The notes beneath the pieces are model-generated. The model was not told where the DNA came from, searched no databases, and saw nothing but the letters and a program-made list of their open reading frames with translations. Positions 13,459 through 24,639 of a DNA stretch of 64,000 nucleotides are shown here, piece after piece (the first letter of the stretch is position 1; every line of letters starts with the position of its first letter). Source of the DNA: Sequoia sempervirens (Eukaryota; Streptophyta; Pinopsida; Cupressales; Cupressaceae); contig VDFB02262690.1 of the NCBI GenBank assembly GCA_007258455.2, positions 62,001 to 126,000 on the forward strand, written 5' to 3'. Position numbers and translations under genes: made by a program.

Positions 13459-13980
13459 TTGCAGAACTGGAGAGTGATTCCAATGGTCTTAAAGAGATTA
13501 TGGGGAAATAAGGTAGTGGATTATTTAGAGTGTAATCTATCATGCTCCCCGCCCATAGTCAAATGGAAATATTTTTATTTTTTTCCTATTCCAGCTCCTC
13601 TCAAGGTTGAGCTTCATAGGGAACTTAAGAAGAGACAAGTTCTATTATAAAATTGTGAGGATGAAATTATTTGGACTAAGTCTTCTTCTGATGCCTATTC
13701 GGTTAAAGAAGGATATAAGTTATTGGTTGAGAAGAACTTTGATACTAATTGGCCTCATCATTTATTTTGGGGACTAACGATATTACCTAAAGCATGTTCT
13801 TTCTCTTGGCTAGCTTTGAAGGATAGAATTCTAACTGGGATGAGGCTAGACCATCTAGCTATTTCTCCTCTTTTTTCTTGTGTTCTCTGTGGGAATGCTT
13901 TTGAGTCCTCTAATCACCTTCTATTGTCTTGTGAGTATGCTCAAACCTGTTGGATGTGGCTCCAGGATAAGCTCAGTTAG
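13459..13980 (+). pseudogene. LINE zinc-binding region of reverse transcriptase (zf-RVT type)
   Basis: The frame 13723-13980 contains the plant LINE C-terminal zinc-binding module, with cysteines in CVLCG and a downstream NHLLLSCEYAQTCW cluster. In related elements this follows the RT and precedes RNase H, as it does here. An in-frame TAA at 13648-13650 separates it from the upstream piece. Confidence 0.75.
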
Positions 13981-14349
13981 TTTGGGATTTTTCAATGCTC
14001 TCTTCTTAAACATTTTCAAATTTGGCCATCTCTTTACAGAGGTTCACTATTTGCATGTATATGGGACATCAACCCCTCCATCCTTGTTTGATCAATTTGG
14101 ACTGAAAGGAATAGCAGAAATTTTCATCAAAAGATCACACAAGTCAAACAAGTCATTCAAAGCATTGAATCTTCCATCTCGAAATTGGTAATGGATTATG
14201 TTTTGAAAATGCAATAAAATCACATGGTTTTTACTTCATGGGATGATTGTCTTTTGAAAAAATGGTCCTTAATAAAGGTTCCCCTGAGCAGAGGTTCATT
14301 GCAAATTGAAAAATCTATTAATTCAAGGAAGATGGCTAGATGGTCACCT

Positions 14350-14835
14350 CTGAAATAGAATTGGATCAAATTAAATTTTGATGGTGCTTCATGAGGTAAT
14401 CCTAGCTCTTCTGGTGTGGGGGTTGTGTTGATGAATTGTGAGGGTCTAGTCATTAAATTTGTCTATAAGGCATTGCTAGTTGGTACAAATAATGTGGTAG
14501 AATTCTCTACTCTAATCATGGGACTTAAATTAGCTATCAATTGCCATATCTCTCACATAGAGATTGAGGGAGATTCTCAGGTGGTAATTAGTGCTCTTAT
14601 TAAAAAAGAACTAGGATCCTAGCATTTAAAGTATTTATTAGATCATGCATTGCAGTTGCTTGGAAATTTTGAGGCATATCAAATCCAACATTGCTACAGG
14701 GAATGCAATCATATAGTAGATAAACTTGCCAATATGGTAATTGATCTCTCTCTTCCTCACACTATTTTTCATTTGATGAACTTTCCAAATTATTGTGCTA
14801 ATACTTATTGGTTGGTGGAAAGATGGAGGCAATAA
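14350..14835 (+). pseudogene. LINE RNase H domain (fragmented)
   Basis: The RNase H would degrade the RNA strand of the RNA:DNA hybrid. The start motif NFDGAS is followed by a TGA (14390-14392), then GNPSSSGVGVVLMN, a VEFSTLIMGLKLA helix with the catalytic glutamate, IEGDSQVVISAL with the catalytic aspartate, and YRECNHIVDKLANM. A further stop at about 14620 splits the domain. Plant L1 LINEs often carry this archaeal-like RNase H, so its presence fits the family. Confidence 0.8.
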
Positions 14836-15961
14836 GATTATATGTGGGTGCTAATTCTTTCATTGATATTTCCTATTGGGCTTGGTAAGATCTTTTTGAG
14901 TTATCATATGCTTGAATTATTGTTGCGGGTCTTCATGACGTCCATAGAGCCTCTTATGGTTTTTGGACGGTCTCCACGATGTCCTTTTCAAAGTGATTTT
15001 TTTCTACTGTTAGATGGTCACCTTGACATCTCTAGATACTTAACAACACAATTATCTTTCTAGGGATGGTCTTCATGACGTCTGTTAGAATGTATGGATT
15101 GATATTGATATATCTCACATGGTAATTATTTCTTGATGGTCACCTAGGTAAAGCTTTATATGAAAATTTGTCTCACCACGTCTATGCATGATTCTAATTT
15201 CTACAAAATTTCATAAGGAGGGATAGTTCACACAGTTGTATTTTAATGGACTGATGTTTAAAAAGCCAAGTTTGGGGTCTTTTTATTGCCAGTGTTTCTC
15301 AAAGCTCTGCTGCTAATTGTGGTTAACAATGGATGGGATTTTCAAGGTTTATTTTATGTTGACATACCATGAGGTAAGGGTTTGGCATAAATCCGTTATT
15401 GAATTACTTTGCACTGCTTTCATTATTCATTGTCTCTGTGTGGAAGTGGAATTGATCAATGTTTTGAATTCTCGGTGACTTGAGTCAAAAATTGTCTCTT
15501 CCTCACAAATTGGCACTTTTGTTGATGGTGATAGAGCACCAATTTGCGCTTTTGTTGTGTTTCCTGCACTGTTCATGAGGACATTCTGCTAGCTTGGGCA
15601 ATGTGTTTTGCTTCTTCAAGTTTTTGTTGTGGGTGCAAATTGCAATTACCTGTGTTATCTTCATTTTGGTGAGCTGGTTTTTGATACTGCTCATGGTTTT
15701 TTGCACTGATCAAGTTCTTGGATGGGTGTAATCTTTTGATGGGATCTTTTGTTGTTTTTTTATTATTATTAAAAAATCTATGTTTGATTCCCCATTATTG
15801 GGATGTTTTTGTAATGAACTTTTTGTTTCACTTTGAGCTATAACCAAAGGTTTTCTTCTTGGTTCTTTCCTACTGGTATGCTCACCTGAACCAAGATATG
15901 TACAAATTTATTTATAATCAATAAGTTATAGTGGCTCTACCAATTTTACTAAACAAAAAAA
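14836..15961 (+). other. LINE 3' untranslated region and poly(A) end
   Basis: No coding potential after the RNase H stop. The stretch ends with the short 3' signature and A run expected for a plant LINE (about 15919-15961). Confidence 0.6.
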
Positions 15962-16349
15962 ACTATCAACTATAAATTCTATTACATAACCTTAAGTGCC
16001 AAGCCTCTGCATTTTGTGCTATCTATGATTATGTTTGCCTCGAAGATCCTTTGAGAGTTAACTGGTCTATATATCTTCTTCTTCTATATTTTAGAGTTGG
16101 ATATTTTTCTACGACATTTTGGCACTATAATATGCTTCAAAGGTTCTTTTAGAATTAAGTAGTCTATATGTCCCCGTATTTGAGAGTTAACATTTATGGT
16201 TTAGTTTTTTGTTTGTAAGCAAGCTATGACATGCAACAATACTTGAGCATACATAGAATAGTTCTTCAGGACATTTTGTAATTTGATTATACTATTTTTA
16301 AGTGACCTTTTCATGTATATAATCATATCATGTTCATGTATGTTAATAT

Positions 16350-18840
16350 AAGGCAGCTATGGAGGTAGTTCAAAGAGATGGCCCTAAACTTTTGCCTCAT
16401 CTTACAAAGTCTATGGGAACATGAATAGGGATCGAATTTTGAGAGTCTGGTTTAAGTTTGAATTCAAGAAATGACAAAGTTGTGAAGGCTGGAATGGATT
16501 TTAATGTATCACTTGGGTTTCAAAATTTGTAGTTGTAGACTGGTAACCCCAAAACACAAAATTATTCATTGCTCCTTGCTGACACTGTGGTTGTTAAGGA
16601 TAAAGGGCCCGAAAATGCAACTGGGGTTAGCTCCAAAGTATACACTAATGTTTCATACTCATTTAACAATGATGATGAAGATGAGGAAGTGAAACAAAAA
16701 CCCAAGGTTGAGGTAAATGGAGGAGAATCAGGCATCTCCAAGGCAACCTTATGATCTAATAATCAGGAAATGACTAAAGAAGAGCAGCGCCGACAATACC
16801 AAGTAGAACTTGCAAGGAAAAAAAATGGGGAGACTGCAAGAAGATTGGCCATAAGGGGCATTGGTACAGGAGATGGACATGGCTCTTCCAAGCCATCCAT
16901 TAAGATGGTTTCGTACAAAAATGTAGATGATATCCCTGTTTCTAGAGAGCTCATGATTTAGGTTGATACGTAAAATGATGTTTTTCTGGTACCCATATAT
17001 GGAATCATGGTTCCATTTCATGAAGCCACCATCAAGATTGTTACAAGCCAAAAAGATGGAGGGAATTCTTATTTAAGGATAATTTTCAATGTTTCAGGTA
17101 CTGGCTTTAATGCCAATTACATGCCAACATTGAAATTCCCTAACAATATTTATGTTAAGGAAATTTCCTTTAGATCCAAGGATTCAAAGCACATCAACCA
17201 CGTGGTACAAATTATTAAATCCCACAAATGATCTGTAGCAATGAAACAGTTTGAAAAGGTAGAGAGAGCTACACTGGTGACTCAGGAGAAACTTCAACTT
17301 TCAAAAACAAAGCCAATTAGGCTGGCAGACTTGTGGATCAGGCCAACATTTGGTGGAAGAGGAAGAAAGATGAATAGAACTCTAGAGGCCTACCATAATG
17401 GATTTCAGTATTCAACCATGAGAGTAGAAGAGAGAGTTGATATCTTGTATCGAAACATTAAGCATGAATTCTTCCAGCCAGTGGAGAAGGAGATGATTAC
17501 TTTGCTTCATTTTCATTTGCATAACCATATCATGGCATGGGAACCAAGAAGACCAAGGATGTCCAATTTTATGTGGAGGTAATGGATGTCGTCCAAACTT
17601 TAGGAGGGGAAAGAAGGTCAATGTATGATCCTGATGAAATTGAGGAAGAATAGCAAGAGAGGGACAATAAAAATAAAATCAATGCAGAGTTTCAAGGATT
17701 TGTCAAGCGAGTAAGAGAGCTATGGGAGCAACCTCATCTAAAATATTTTGAACTAGAGTTTGATATACCATTTAGAGATCTTGGTTTTCATGGAGTTCCT
17801 TTCAAAGCCTCTACTTTTATTATTCCTACGGTAAATAGTTTGGTAGAGTTGGCGGAATTACCTTTCTTAGAAATCACTATTAGTGAGATTGAGATTGTTA
17901 ATCAATTAGGTGTTAATTTCCTATAGTAATGAAATAGTCTGAAAAGGTAGAGAGAGCTACACTGGTGACTTGGGAGAAACTTTAGCTTTCAAAAATAAAT
18001 CCAATTAGGTTGGCAGACTTGTGGATCAGGCCAACATTTGGTGGAAGAGGAAAAAAGATGATTGGAACTCTAGAGGCCCACCATAATGGATTTCAGTATT
18101 CAACCATGAGAGCAAAAGAGAGAGCTGATATCATGAATCAAAACATTAAGCATGCATTCTTCCAGACAACAGAGAAGGAGATGATTAATTTGCTTCATTT
18201 TCATTTGCATAACCATATCATGGTGGGAACCAAGAATACCAAGGATGTCCAGTTTTATGTGGAGGTAATGGATGTCATCCAAACTTTAGGAGGGGCAAGA
18301 ATTCCAATGTATGATCTTGATGAAATTGAGGAAGAACAGCAAGAGAGGGACAAGAAAAATAAAATCAATGCAGAGCTTTAAGGATTTGTCAAGCGAATAA
18401 GAGAGTTATGGGAGCAACCTCATCTAAAATATTTTGAACTAGAGTTTGATATACCATTTAAAGAGATTGGTTTTCATGGAGTTCCTTTCAAAACCTCTAC
18501 TTTTATTGTTCCTACGGTAAACTATTTGGTAGAGTTGGTGGAATTACCTTTCTTAGTAATCACTATTAGTGAGATTGAGATTGTTAACCTTGAGAGAGTA
18601 GGACTTGGGAAAAAGGAATTTGATATGGCTATTGTTTTCAAAGAATTCAAGCAAGATGTACTCTGCATTAACGTCATTCCTCAATCTTCACTTGATGGCA
18701 TCAAGGAATAGTTGAACTCCATGGATATAAAGTATTATGAAAGCATAATGAACTTGAACTGGCAGCCAATTTTGAAGACCATTACTGATGATCCAAATAA
18801 ATTTATTGAAGATAGTGGTTGGGAATTTTTGAAAATGGTT
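16350..18840 (+). pseudogene. SPT16: SPT16 (FACT complex) pseudogene, truncated at both ends, internally duplicated
   Basis: SPT16 is the large subunit of the FACT histone chaperone, which moves H2A-H2B during transcription and replication. Recognisable pieces in order are AAMEVVQRDGP (16358), KAGMDFNVSLGFQNL, LLADTVVV (16569), an acidic linker, MTKEEQRRQYQVELARKKN (16770), VPFHEATIK, YLRIIFNV, ERATLVTQEKLQ (about 17263), LWIRPTFGGRG (17331), LLHFHLHNHIM, DVQFYVEVMDV, FHGVPFK, EIEIVNLERVGLGKKEFDM (about 18577) and DGIKE..., ending at KFIEDSGWEFLKM near 18838. The N-terminal aminopeptidase-like region and the C-terminal acidic tail are missing. Many stops and frameshifts occur. No introns are visible, but some plant SPT16 genes are also nearly intronless, so a retrocopy and a DNA fragment cannot be told apart. 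Confidence 0.92.
17229..18590 (+). repeat. 688-bp tandem duplication inside the SPT16 pseudogene
   Basis: 17241 (ATGAAACAGTTTGAAAAGG) recurs at 17929 (ATGAAATAGTCTGAAAAGG) and CTGGCAGACTTG at 17322 recurs at 18010 (TTGGCAGACTTG), a constant offset of 688. Copy 1 breaks off after GAGATTGTTAA near 17901; copy 2 continues into the next SPT16 block. Both copies carry private stops and indels (for example a frameshift near 17538 only in copy 1), so the duplication preceded much of the decay. Confidence 0.9.
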
Positions 18841-19080
18841 CCCAACTCCTTCCTTTTCTCCCTCATATCCCTTAAAACCAAGCACATTAAAGACTAGTAC
18901 TTCCCAAAGTTGTTATGGTAGAGGAGAGTTAATGCCTACTGCCAATGATCAGAGTACAACTGTAACTGATTATCTCAAGTATCACTCTATAACCTCTTCA
19001 AAGATTATTGAAACTCAACACAAGAAATGAGAATTGACATATTAACACAACAATATCCAGCTAAGTTATTGAAAGTCAAC
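18840..19080. other. Spacer after SPT16 pseudogene
   Basis: SPT16 similarity ends near 18838. The following bases show no gene until the minus-strand transposon exons. Confidence 0.4.
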
Positions 19081-20369
19081 TATTGATACCTCATTCTCCA
19101 TCCAAATTACAAAATCGGCCCACTTTTTTCTTTGTAACTTTTCCTTTTCAAATTGCTTTGGATACCGACCATATTTCTCCTCCTGTCAAAACATGGCACA
19201 TGGACTAGTTAAAGTAATTAATATGCAATCATTTACTTTTTCCTAGGAAATAATAAAATATATCATTTAACATATTAAATATACTTACAAATGTACAGAT
19301 CAAGGCCTGTAAACCTTTCTGGCCACTGTGATGCATGGCACGAAGTTTGTTAAGCCTATCCTTGGAGGCCTTGTCCTGAAACATATACATATACTAATTC
19401 AATTTAACTATCCACAAATAAAATTTAAAAATAGTTTAATAAATTTGATATAATCTTATGAGAAAATTCAAATACCTGCGTACTCTCCTCACCGAACTTC
19501 CTTTATGCATTAGACCTCTCATATGCTTTTACAAGCTCTTTCCATACTTTCCTACTTACATCAAGTGGCCTTTTTTTGAGCCTTAGCTCAGGAGGGAGTT
19601 TTTTCATCTTCTTTGTTTGGTTGCACCGAAATCTCTTGCAGTTTTGAGACATAGGTTTATCTTCTTTTTAGACCAACTTGTGCCAAATTCAATCTCCATG
19701 TCATGGATAACTATTTTTTTTAGGTGTATGGGTATCTTTGAGAATGGAAAATGTAGATGGTCTTGGAACCATTGAAGGCATGATTCCTTCAACCTATTCA
19801 CAAAAAAATTTCTAGCATTTGTCATTTGGACTTCCCCTGAAACCACATCATATTCTATCTTGGTATCGTAGATACCAATGGAAGATGCAAAACATGGTGT
19901 GGTGGAAGAAGTTTGTGTCCCAGGAGTGGGTGGGACAGTGGGAGCCTCTGCTCCCTATTCTACATTCCTAGAGTTTATTGTTACTGATTTCTTCTTGGAT
20001 CTTTTCCTCGATCCAGGACTACTTGGGGAATCAATTGATTCCCTTTGACACGGTTGATTTGGTTGCAATGTTTGAGGGGCTTCACTAGATTGGTTTTCTA
20101 TGTATCTGGCAAGCATTTTCTAGCGCACATCATCCAAATTGTTCACTGCCTCTACCCCCAATATGGAAGCCAATGCCTCTTTATCTTTGTCAGTCACATG
20201 TCCCTATATATATAAAATAAATTTCTTCTTTTAAGTTTAGAAATAAAAAACTAAAAACTAAAAATCAAAGAAACAATGGAAACATTTACAAATCTATAAA
20301 TTGACAATGAATTACCTCATTGTGGCCAGATTTTGCTCCCTTTGCTCCCTTCCCTCTATTGCTTGACAT
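19080..20369 (-). pseudogene. En/Spm-type second protein (Transposase_24/TnpA-like), multi-exon, decayed
   Basis: Read on the minus strand, four blocks join in phase at GT-AG sites. Exon 1 is 20369-20316 (starts MSSNRGKGAKG, basic), exon 2 is 20203-19476, exon 3 is 19375-19289 (DKASKDRLNKLRAMHHSGQK), and exon 4 starts at 19182 (EEKYGRYPKQFEKEKLQ). Exon 2 has an SRKRSKKKS nuclear-localisation-like cluster and a helical DMEIEFGTSWSKKKINLC segment. The order, especially the conserved (H/S)-x-(S/T)-G-x-K-x-(L/F) segment in exon 3, resembles the plant transposase_24 family of CACTA elements. Stops at the R-TAG-KM and VE-TAG-GA positions, a frameshift near 19615 and a TAA near 19499 show decay. Family assignment is by memory of motif order and is moderate. 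Confidence 0.6.
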
Positions 20370-20417
20370 TTTGAGGTGACCTAGGGAAAATTATTTTCGT
20401 CCAGTCTGTGGAGGAAA

Positions 20418-20600
20418 ATGAAGTACACACTACCAGATATGAAAGTACACAATGTCAAGAAAAACAATTCAAATATGTTTGCAATGCAAGGAGCATTTTT
20501 ATGCATAGCTACAATCAATCATTGTCAAGTACAATTCAAATATGTTTGCAATGCAAGGAGCATTTTTATGCATAAAATGGCATTGCAAAGGCTAATTGAA
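20418..20600 (+). repeat. Two direct copies of a ~46-bp block
   Basis: The block containing AATATGTTTGCAATGCAAGG and AGCATTTTTATGCATA occurs at about 20465-20510 and again at 20531-20576, with period near 67. It lies just upstream of the minus-strand transposon gene, so it may belong to its promoter. Confidence 0.7.
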
Positions 20601-21440
20601 ATTTTAATGAAGCAACATCATGTGGATCAAGTCCAATCAATCAAGGTTTTAAAGCAACTTCGCATTTGCACCTACTATCAACATATAAGTGGTTTTTCTA
20701 CTTTTCTTAAAAAATTCAAGGCCATATGGTGTTTCTCTCCTTTTTTAAAAGGAGTTTTAAAATTTTAAACCCCAAATGGTTTTTGACATTAAAAATCCCC
20801 CAAAAAAAATAGTTTAAGGGTATATGGTGAGGATTATAGATTTTTTATTTTCAGTACGCCTTAGCCCTAGCGAAAAACTTACTTTTCATGGTTTCCAATT
20901 ATCGTTAGAGAATTTTTGTGGCACAAATGGCACAATCGTTCCTAAACTATCAAAAAATTATATAATTTTTGTGTCTTTGAATGTTATGGAAGTATTTATC
21001 ACTTCAAATGGCATTTGGAAAAAGTGCCAACACATGATTTTTGTAAAATTTGATAAGAATGCAAACCAATGAGCACAAGATTCAAAATATAGGTGATAAA
21101 AACAAATCACACTAGCTAAATGCAAAAGGACAATGTTTGTAAGATTTGTGAAGAATGCAAACCAACGAGTATAGGGTACCTAACCAAATTCAATTCATTT
21201 TAACACAACCTACGGGCAAAATAAACATTAAATCTACCAAAAAAATTGATAAAAGTGTCATATATATACCCACCTACACTAGATGATGCCAACTACTGAT
21301 GCAAATCACACATGATACAAGGGACAAAAATAAGTCACACTAGCTAGAAATAAAAAGAAAATGCTTACCACAAAAGGCTCCAACAATCTCTTTACTCAGA
21401 AAACTCCATGAAATCTCCAAATGCAACTTCCAGGTGAAAA
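20600..21440. other. Non-coding stretch with short direct repeats
   Basis: No gene is recognised. TCACACTAGCTA occurs near 21107 and again near 21335 with similar flanks. CACTA in this motif is suggestive of a transposon end, but no matching inverted terminus was found. Confidence 0.35.
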
Positions 21441-21584
21441 CCTATGGTAGTTGAGAAGAGAGCTTCCATAAAGCTCGATGGAAAAAATGACACATTTTTC
21501 CAAAATTTTGACATGTTTTTCTAAACTTTTGAAATATTTTCATGGGAATTTTTCTATTTGTCGTCTTTGATTCATTAGTCGGCC

Positions 21585-21705
21585 TATAGGCATCGACCTT
21601 AGTGCCAACCTTTGCGCCGACTTTAGCGCCAAATTTGAACCCTAAATGCAATCTCTTTGGGGCATTAAAGGTAGCGCAAAGCACACCTAATTTAGCACCT
21701 ACCTA
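21585..21705. repeat. Left CpG-rich subterminal repeats
   Basis: Tandem short units such as TTTGCGCCGACTTTAGCGCC, in an otherwise CpG-poor region. On the minus strand they read GGCGCTAAAGTCGGCGCAAA and resemble the units at 36545-36715, so the two clusters are inverted relative to each other. Confidence 0.65.
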
Positions 21706-21719
21706 TGCAAAATAATGTA

Positions 21720-22706
21720 TTTTGCATGGAAGTCGATAAACAAATACCATTATTTTTACTATTTAATTTTGAGAATTTATTTTAGTGGTGTTATTACTCT
21801 CAACTCTTTATCTTGGGCAGGTTATATTATTTATTCATTTTGATTTAATTAATTTACTTGGGATATTTATGTGAGGCAAGTTATTCTTCCTTACATAAAT
21901 TCAGGAACCAAACATTCTTAAACACACTCAGGTTTCATCCTTAGAGTTTATCCTTCTACATTAAGGTTATAAATCTAACATTTTTAAGTAGATATGATTC
22001 ATTTTATACTTTATTAGGGCTTGGATGCACCCCTTATCTATGTTTCATTTCTACTATCTTGATTATGGTTTGGGATTTTTTGGTGTAATCTCTTTGATCC
22101 CACTAACCCACCCTTATTAATTTAATGTATTATTGATATATCATTCATCATGTATTATCATATATATTTGTCTATTGCCTTTATCCATGCATATATTACA
22201 TATTTTGACATGCTTTTACACTTTGTTAGATCTCATCATTCATCCTTGATTAGATCTCATCATTCCATCCTAAAGTAGGTTTCAATCAAGAATAAGGAAT
22301 CCAATCTCTAGTTTTCAAACAAAAAATATCTACGGTTTTAATAAATTTGTGGAAGAAGTGTAAGGTAGAGAACCAGCTAAAATTATTAGTAATAAGTTTT
22401 CTTTCATCTAGGATAACAAGGGACCATGGAAGGGATGTTCAGCTAAAATTATTAGTAATAGGTTTTATTTGTAGTCAACTTGTAAATAAATGTCTTTTTG
22501 ATGTGAATTTGTAGTCATGTTGTAATCATAAGATTTGACCTCTAGTTGTCAAGATTCAGCGTGTAAACTTTTTGTGAAGAGCAAAATCCTATTTTGTTTT
22601 TCATAGTGCATCTTAATGAAAAGTGAGCGTATTAACAAGATAATTTCAACAATATTCTCTTGGTGCACAACTGTTATGTGACTATTGTCATTGTTGTGTA
22701 TTACAG
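21720..22706. other. AT-rich 5' region of the SET-like/TNP2 gene
   Basis: No coding sequence is recognised. It holds two direct repeat pairs: TTAGATCTCATCATTC (near 22228 and 22252) and AGCTAAAATTATTAGTAATA (near 22376 and 22441). By position it is the promoter, leader or first-intron region for the exons starting at 22707. Confidence 0.4.
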
Positions 22707-22721
22707 GATCCAAAGGAGGCC

Positions 22722-24639
22722 ATGGATAGAGGACGTGGACAGCGTAGAACTACTAAATCACAGAGAGGAAAGTGGGTGGAAGAGGATATGACAATAGAAT
22801 CTGTAGATACAATAGAGGTAAGAAGAGAAAGCAACCTCAACCAAAGGAGGAAGGTGTTTATGAATTCAAAAATGCTACAACATAGAGGAGATAAAGTCAT
22901 TTTTTTATCCATGAGGCCTTTGGTCAAACTTATTGGTTGAAAATGCACAGGAATGGTGATTAAATGTGATTCTATGATCAAGGGAAAAGTTTGAAAATTA
23001 GGATGGCCAAAACATGATATCAATATGTCAAATATATGACTAAAGTGAGGTTTTGTGTTGGATAGCATATTTGTTGAAATGATATAATTGGTGTACTAAA
23101 AATTATTTACTATGTTGTGTATTATAGGGGCGAGACGAGGCCATGGAAATAGATCGTGTCATATCAAATGAGGACACAACGAATGAAGTAGGACATTAGG
23201 TACTCAAATTTTGACTTAACTTAGGAAAAAATGATCTGATGGAATTTTGTGATACGTCCATCTTTTTTCCCAGTATTATTGAAATTTATAATGTATTATC
23301 CAATCTTGACATAAATTAATGCATGTTGTTGATTATTTTAGATGGAGATTGGAGCAAATACAAAGCCCGAGCGTTCAACTAGCGAAAGAAGAAGATATGT
23401 ACATGGACTTGGACCTAAAACTGTCAAATCACATAGATGACAGTGGGTGGAAGAGGATATGACAATGGATCTTCCATACACAACAAATGATTGCACTAAA
23501 GAAGAGGTTGGTCAGGACTACAGTACATGGGATGAATACTTTGAGAAAATTATTGTTTGTGGATGTTTTGTATGTCGTGGAAAGAAACAATTCAAACGAG
23601 CGATTGTACAAAGACATTAAATATATGATGAACTTCCAGTAGGTAGTATGCCTCCTACAATCGATTCAAATCCAATAGGAATTATGGTAAGGAATTTTCC
23701 AATTTAATATAAATAACATGTATACTTCGATTAAACATTGTTTTATATTATTTAAATAACTAATTTTTTTCTTAATGGATAATTGCAGGATAAAGTTCTT
23801 GGTTTAAAGTTTCCTAGATCACCAAATTCCAGCCTAGAGGGAAATGATCATTTATCAAATGATACATCTAACAAAAATATGTGCCAATATACCAACTCGG
23901 AAGATGAGGAATTGATGAAAACAAGTCACAGAACAAGAACTGGTTTAAAGATGCATAATTTCCTTAAAGACATGGGAAGGTGGACTACATACTCTATGAG
24001 AATGAATGTGATGGAGATGATGACTTTCCCCTGAGTTTGAGATCAATTTACAAAGAGACATTTGATCGTCGACTATATTATGCTTGGCCTAGTGATCAAC
24101 AACTACCTAGAGTGTACAAGGTGTTTCAATTTTGGGGATACAGCTACATGATACGACACTCCAATATTCATGGAGTGAATCTAGGCCTCTTTATTTTCCA
24201 AAATGTACATGTGGGATCTAAACATAGAAACAATTCAAAACAAACCACTAGGAGATTAATGTCATATTATGGTCCATCATATTACATTGGTGAATGGAGA
24301 AGGCTAGCAAAATATAAGCTTAGCGTGTCAGCATATGGTCTAAATTTGAATATGTATACACATCGTCTCCAATTGGAAAGTGGAAAAGAAATGAATAGAG
24401 GTCATCTTATGTACATGGATGGGCGTGCATACACATACAAAAATATTGCAGGATTTATAAATAGTAGTAAGGGAAAGGACCCTACTGTAAGACTGAATTG
24501 TCAATTTGTTGAGGTTATAAATGATAAAGATGGAGATATGGAAAGAGAGGTTAATAGATTAATAATGGTTGAGGATATTATGGACCTTACAATTGGGGAT
24601 GAGTTATTGATTGATTACCCCTTCTTAAAACACACTCCT
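22722..24639 (+). CDS. SET-like domain protein exons of the CACTA element
   Basis: Four blocks join in phase 0 at GT-AG sites: 22722-22817, 23128-23187, 23342-23686 and 23789-24639. The N-terminal exons are charged. The last block (about 24070-24625) has the layout of a SET methyltransferase fold: HGVNLGLFIF near 24168 (like the N-terminal GxGLFA strand), LMSYYGP near 24259, YKNIAGFINSS near 24437 (like NIARFINHS) and LTIGDELLIDY near 24588 (like GEELTYDY). The histidine of the NHS motif is replaced by serine and the usual cysteine is absent, so activity is doubtful. One frameshift near 23975 and stops at 23438-23440 and 23615-23617 suggest decay. After 24639 the frame runs to a TGA at 24643; alternatively CCT|GTGTGA is a splice donor leading to TNP2. 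The SET assignment is motif-based inference. Confidence 0.55.
22749..23480 (+). repeat. Duplicated exon segment (WVEEDMT)
   Basis: GTGGGTGGAAGAGGATATGA occurs at 22772-22791 and again at 23443-23462, with similar upstream bases (AAATCACA.AGA). At protein level KSQRGKWVEEDMTIE corresponds to KSHR*QWVEEDMTMD. This points to exon duplication within the SET-like gene. Confidence 0.75.

Larger units (their letters stand above)
10588..15961 (+). mobile_element. 5'-truncated L1-type LINE
   Basis: A non-LTR retrotransposon that would copy itself by target-primed reverse transcription. It starts right at the first endonuclease motif (SWNFRGLSAPNK, 10597-10632), so ORF1 is missing, as expected for 5' truncation. 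Ordered domains are endonuclease, reverse transcriptase, zinc knuckle and RNase H, then a non-coding tail ending in GGCTCTACCAATTTTACT plus an A run at 15952-15961. A weak candidate target duplication (ATAGATCCTATTTC at 10571 against ATAAATTCTATTAC at 15972, 11 of 14 matching) would put the insertion inside the gypsy LTR. Many stops and frameshifts show it is long dead. Confidence 0.85.

Noticed and set aside
20425..20445. CACTACCAGATATG as a CACTA terminus
   Set aside because: No inverted partner ending in TCTGGTAGTG was found at a plausible distance.
21334..21350. TCACACTAGCTAG as left CACTA end with TCA duplication, paired with TAGTGTCA near 36742
   Set aside because: The bases inside the two ends do not form a matching terminal inverted repeat; kept only as a weak boundary hint.
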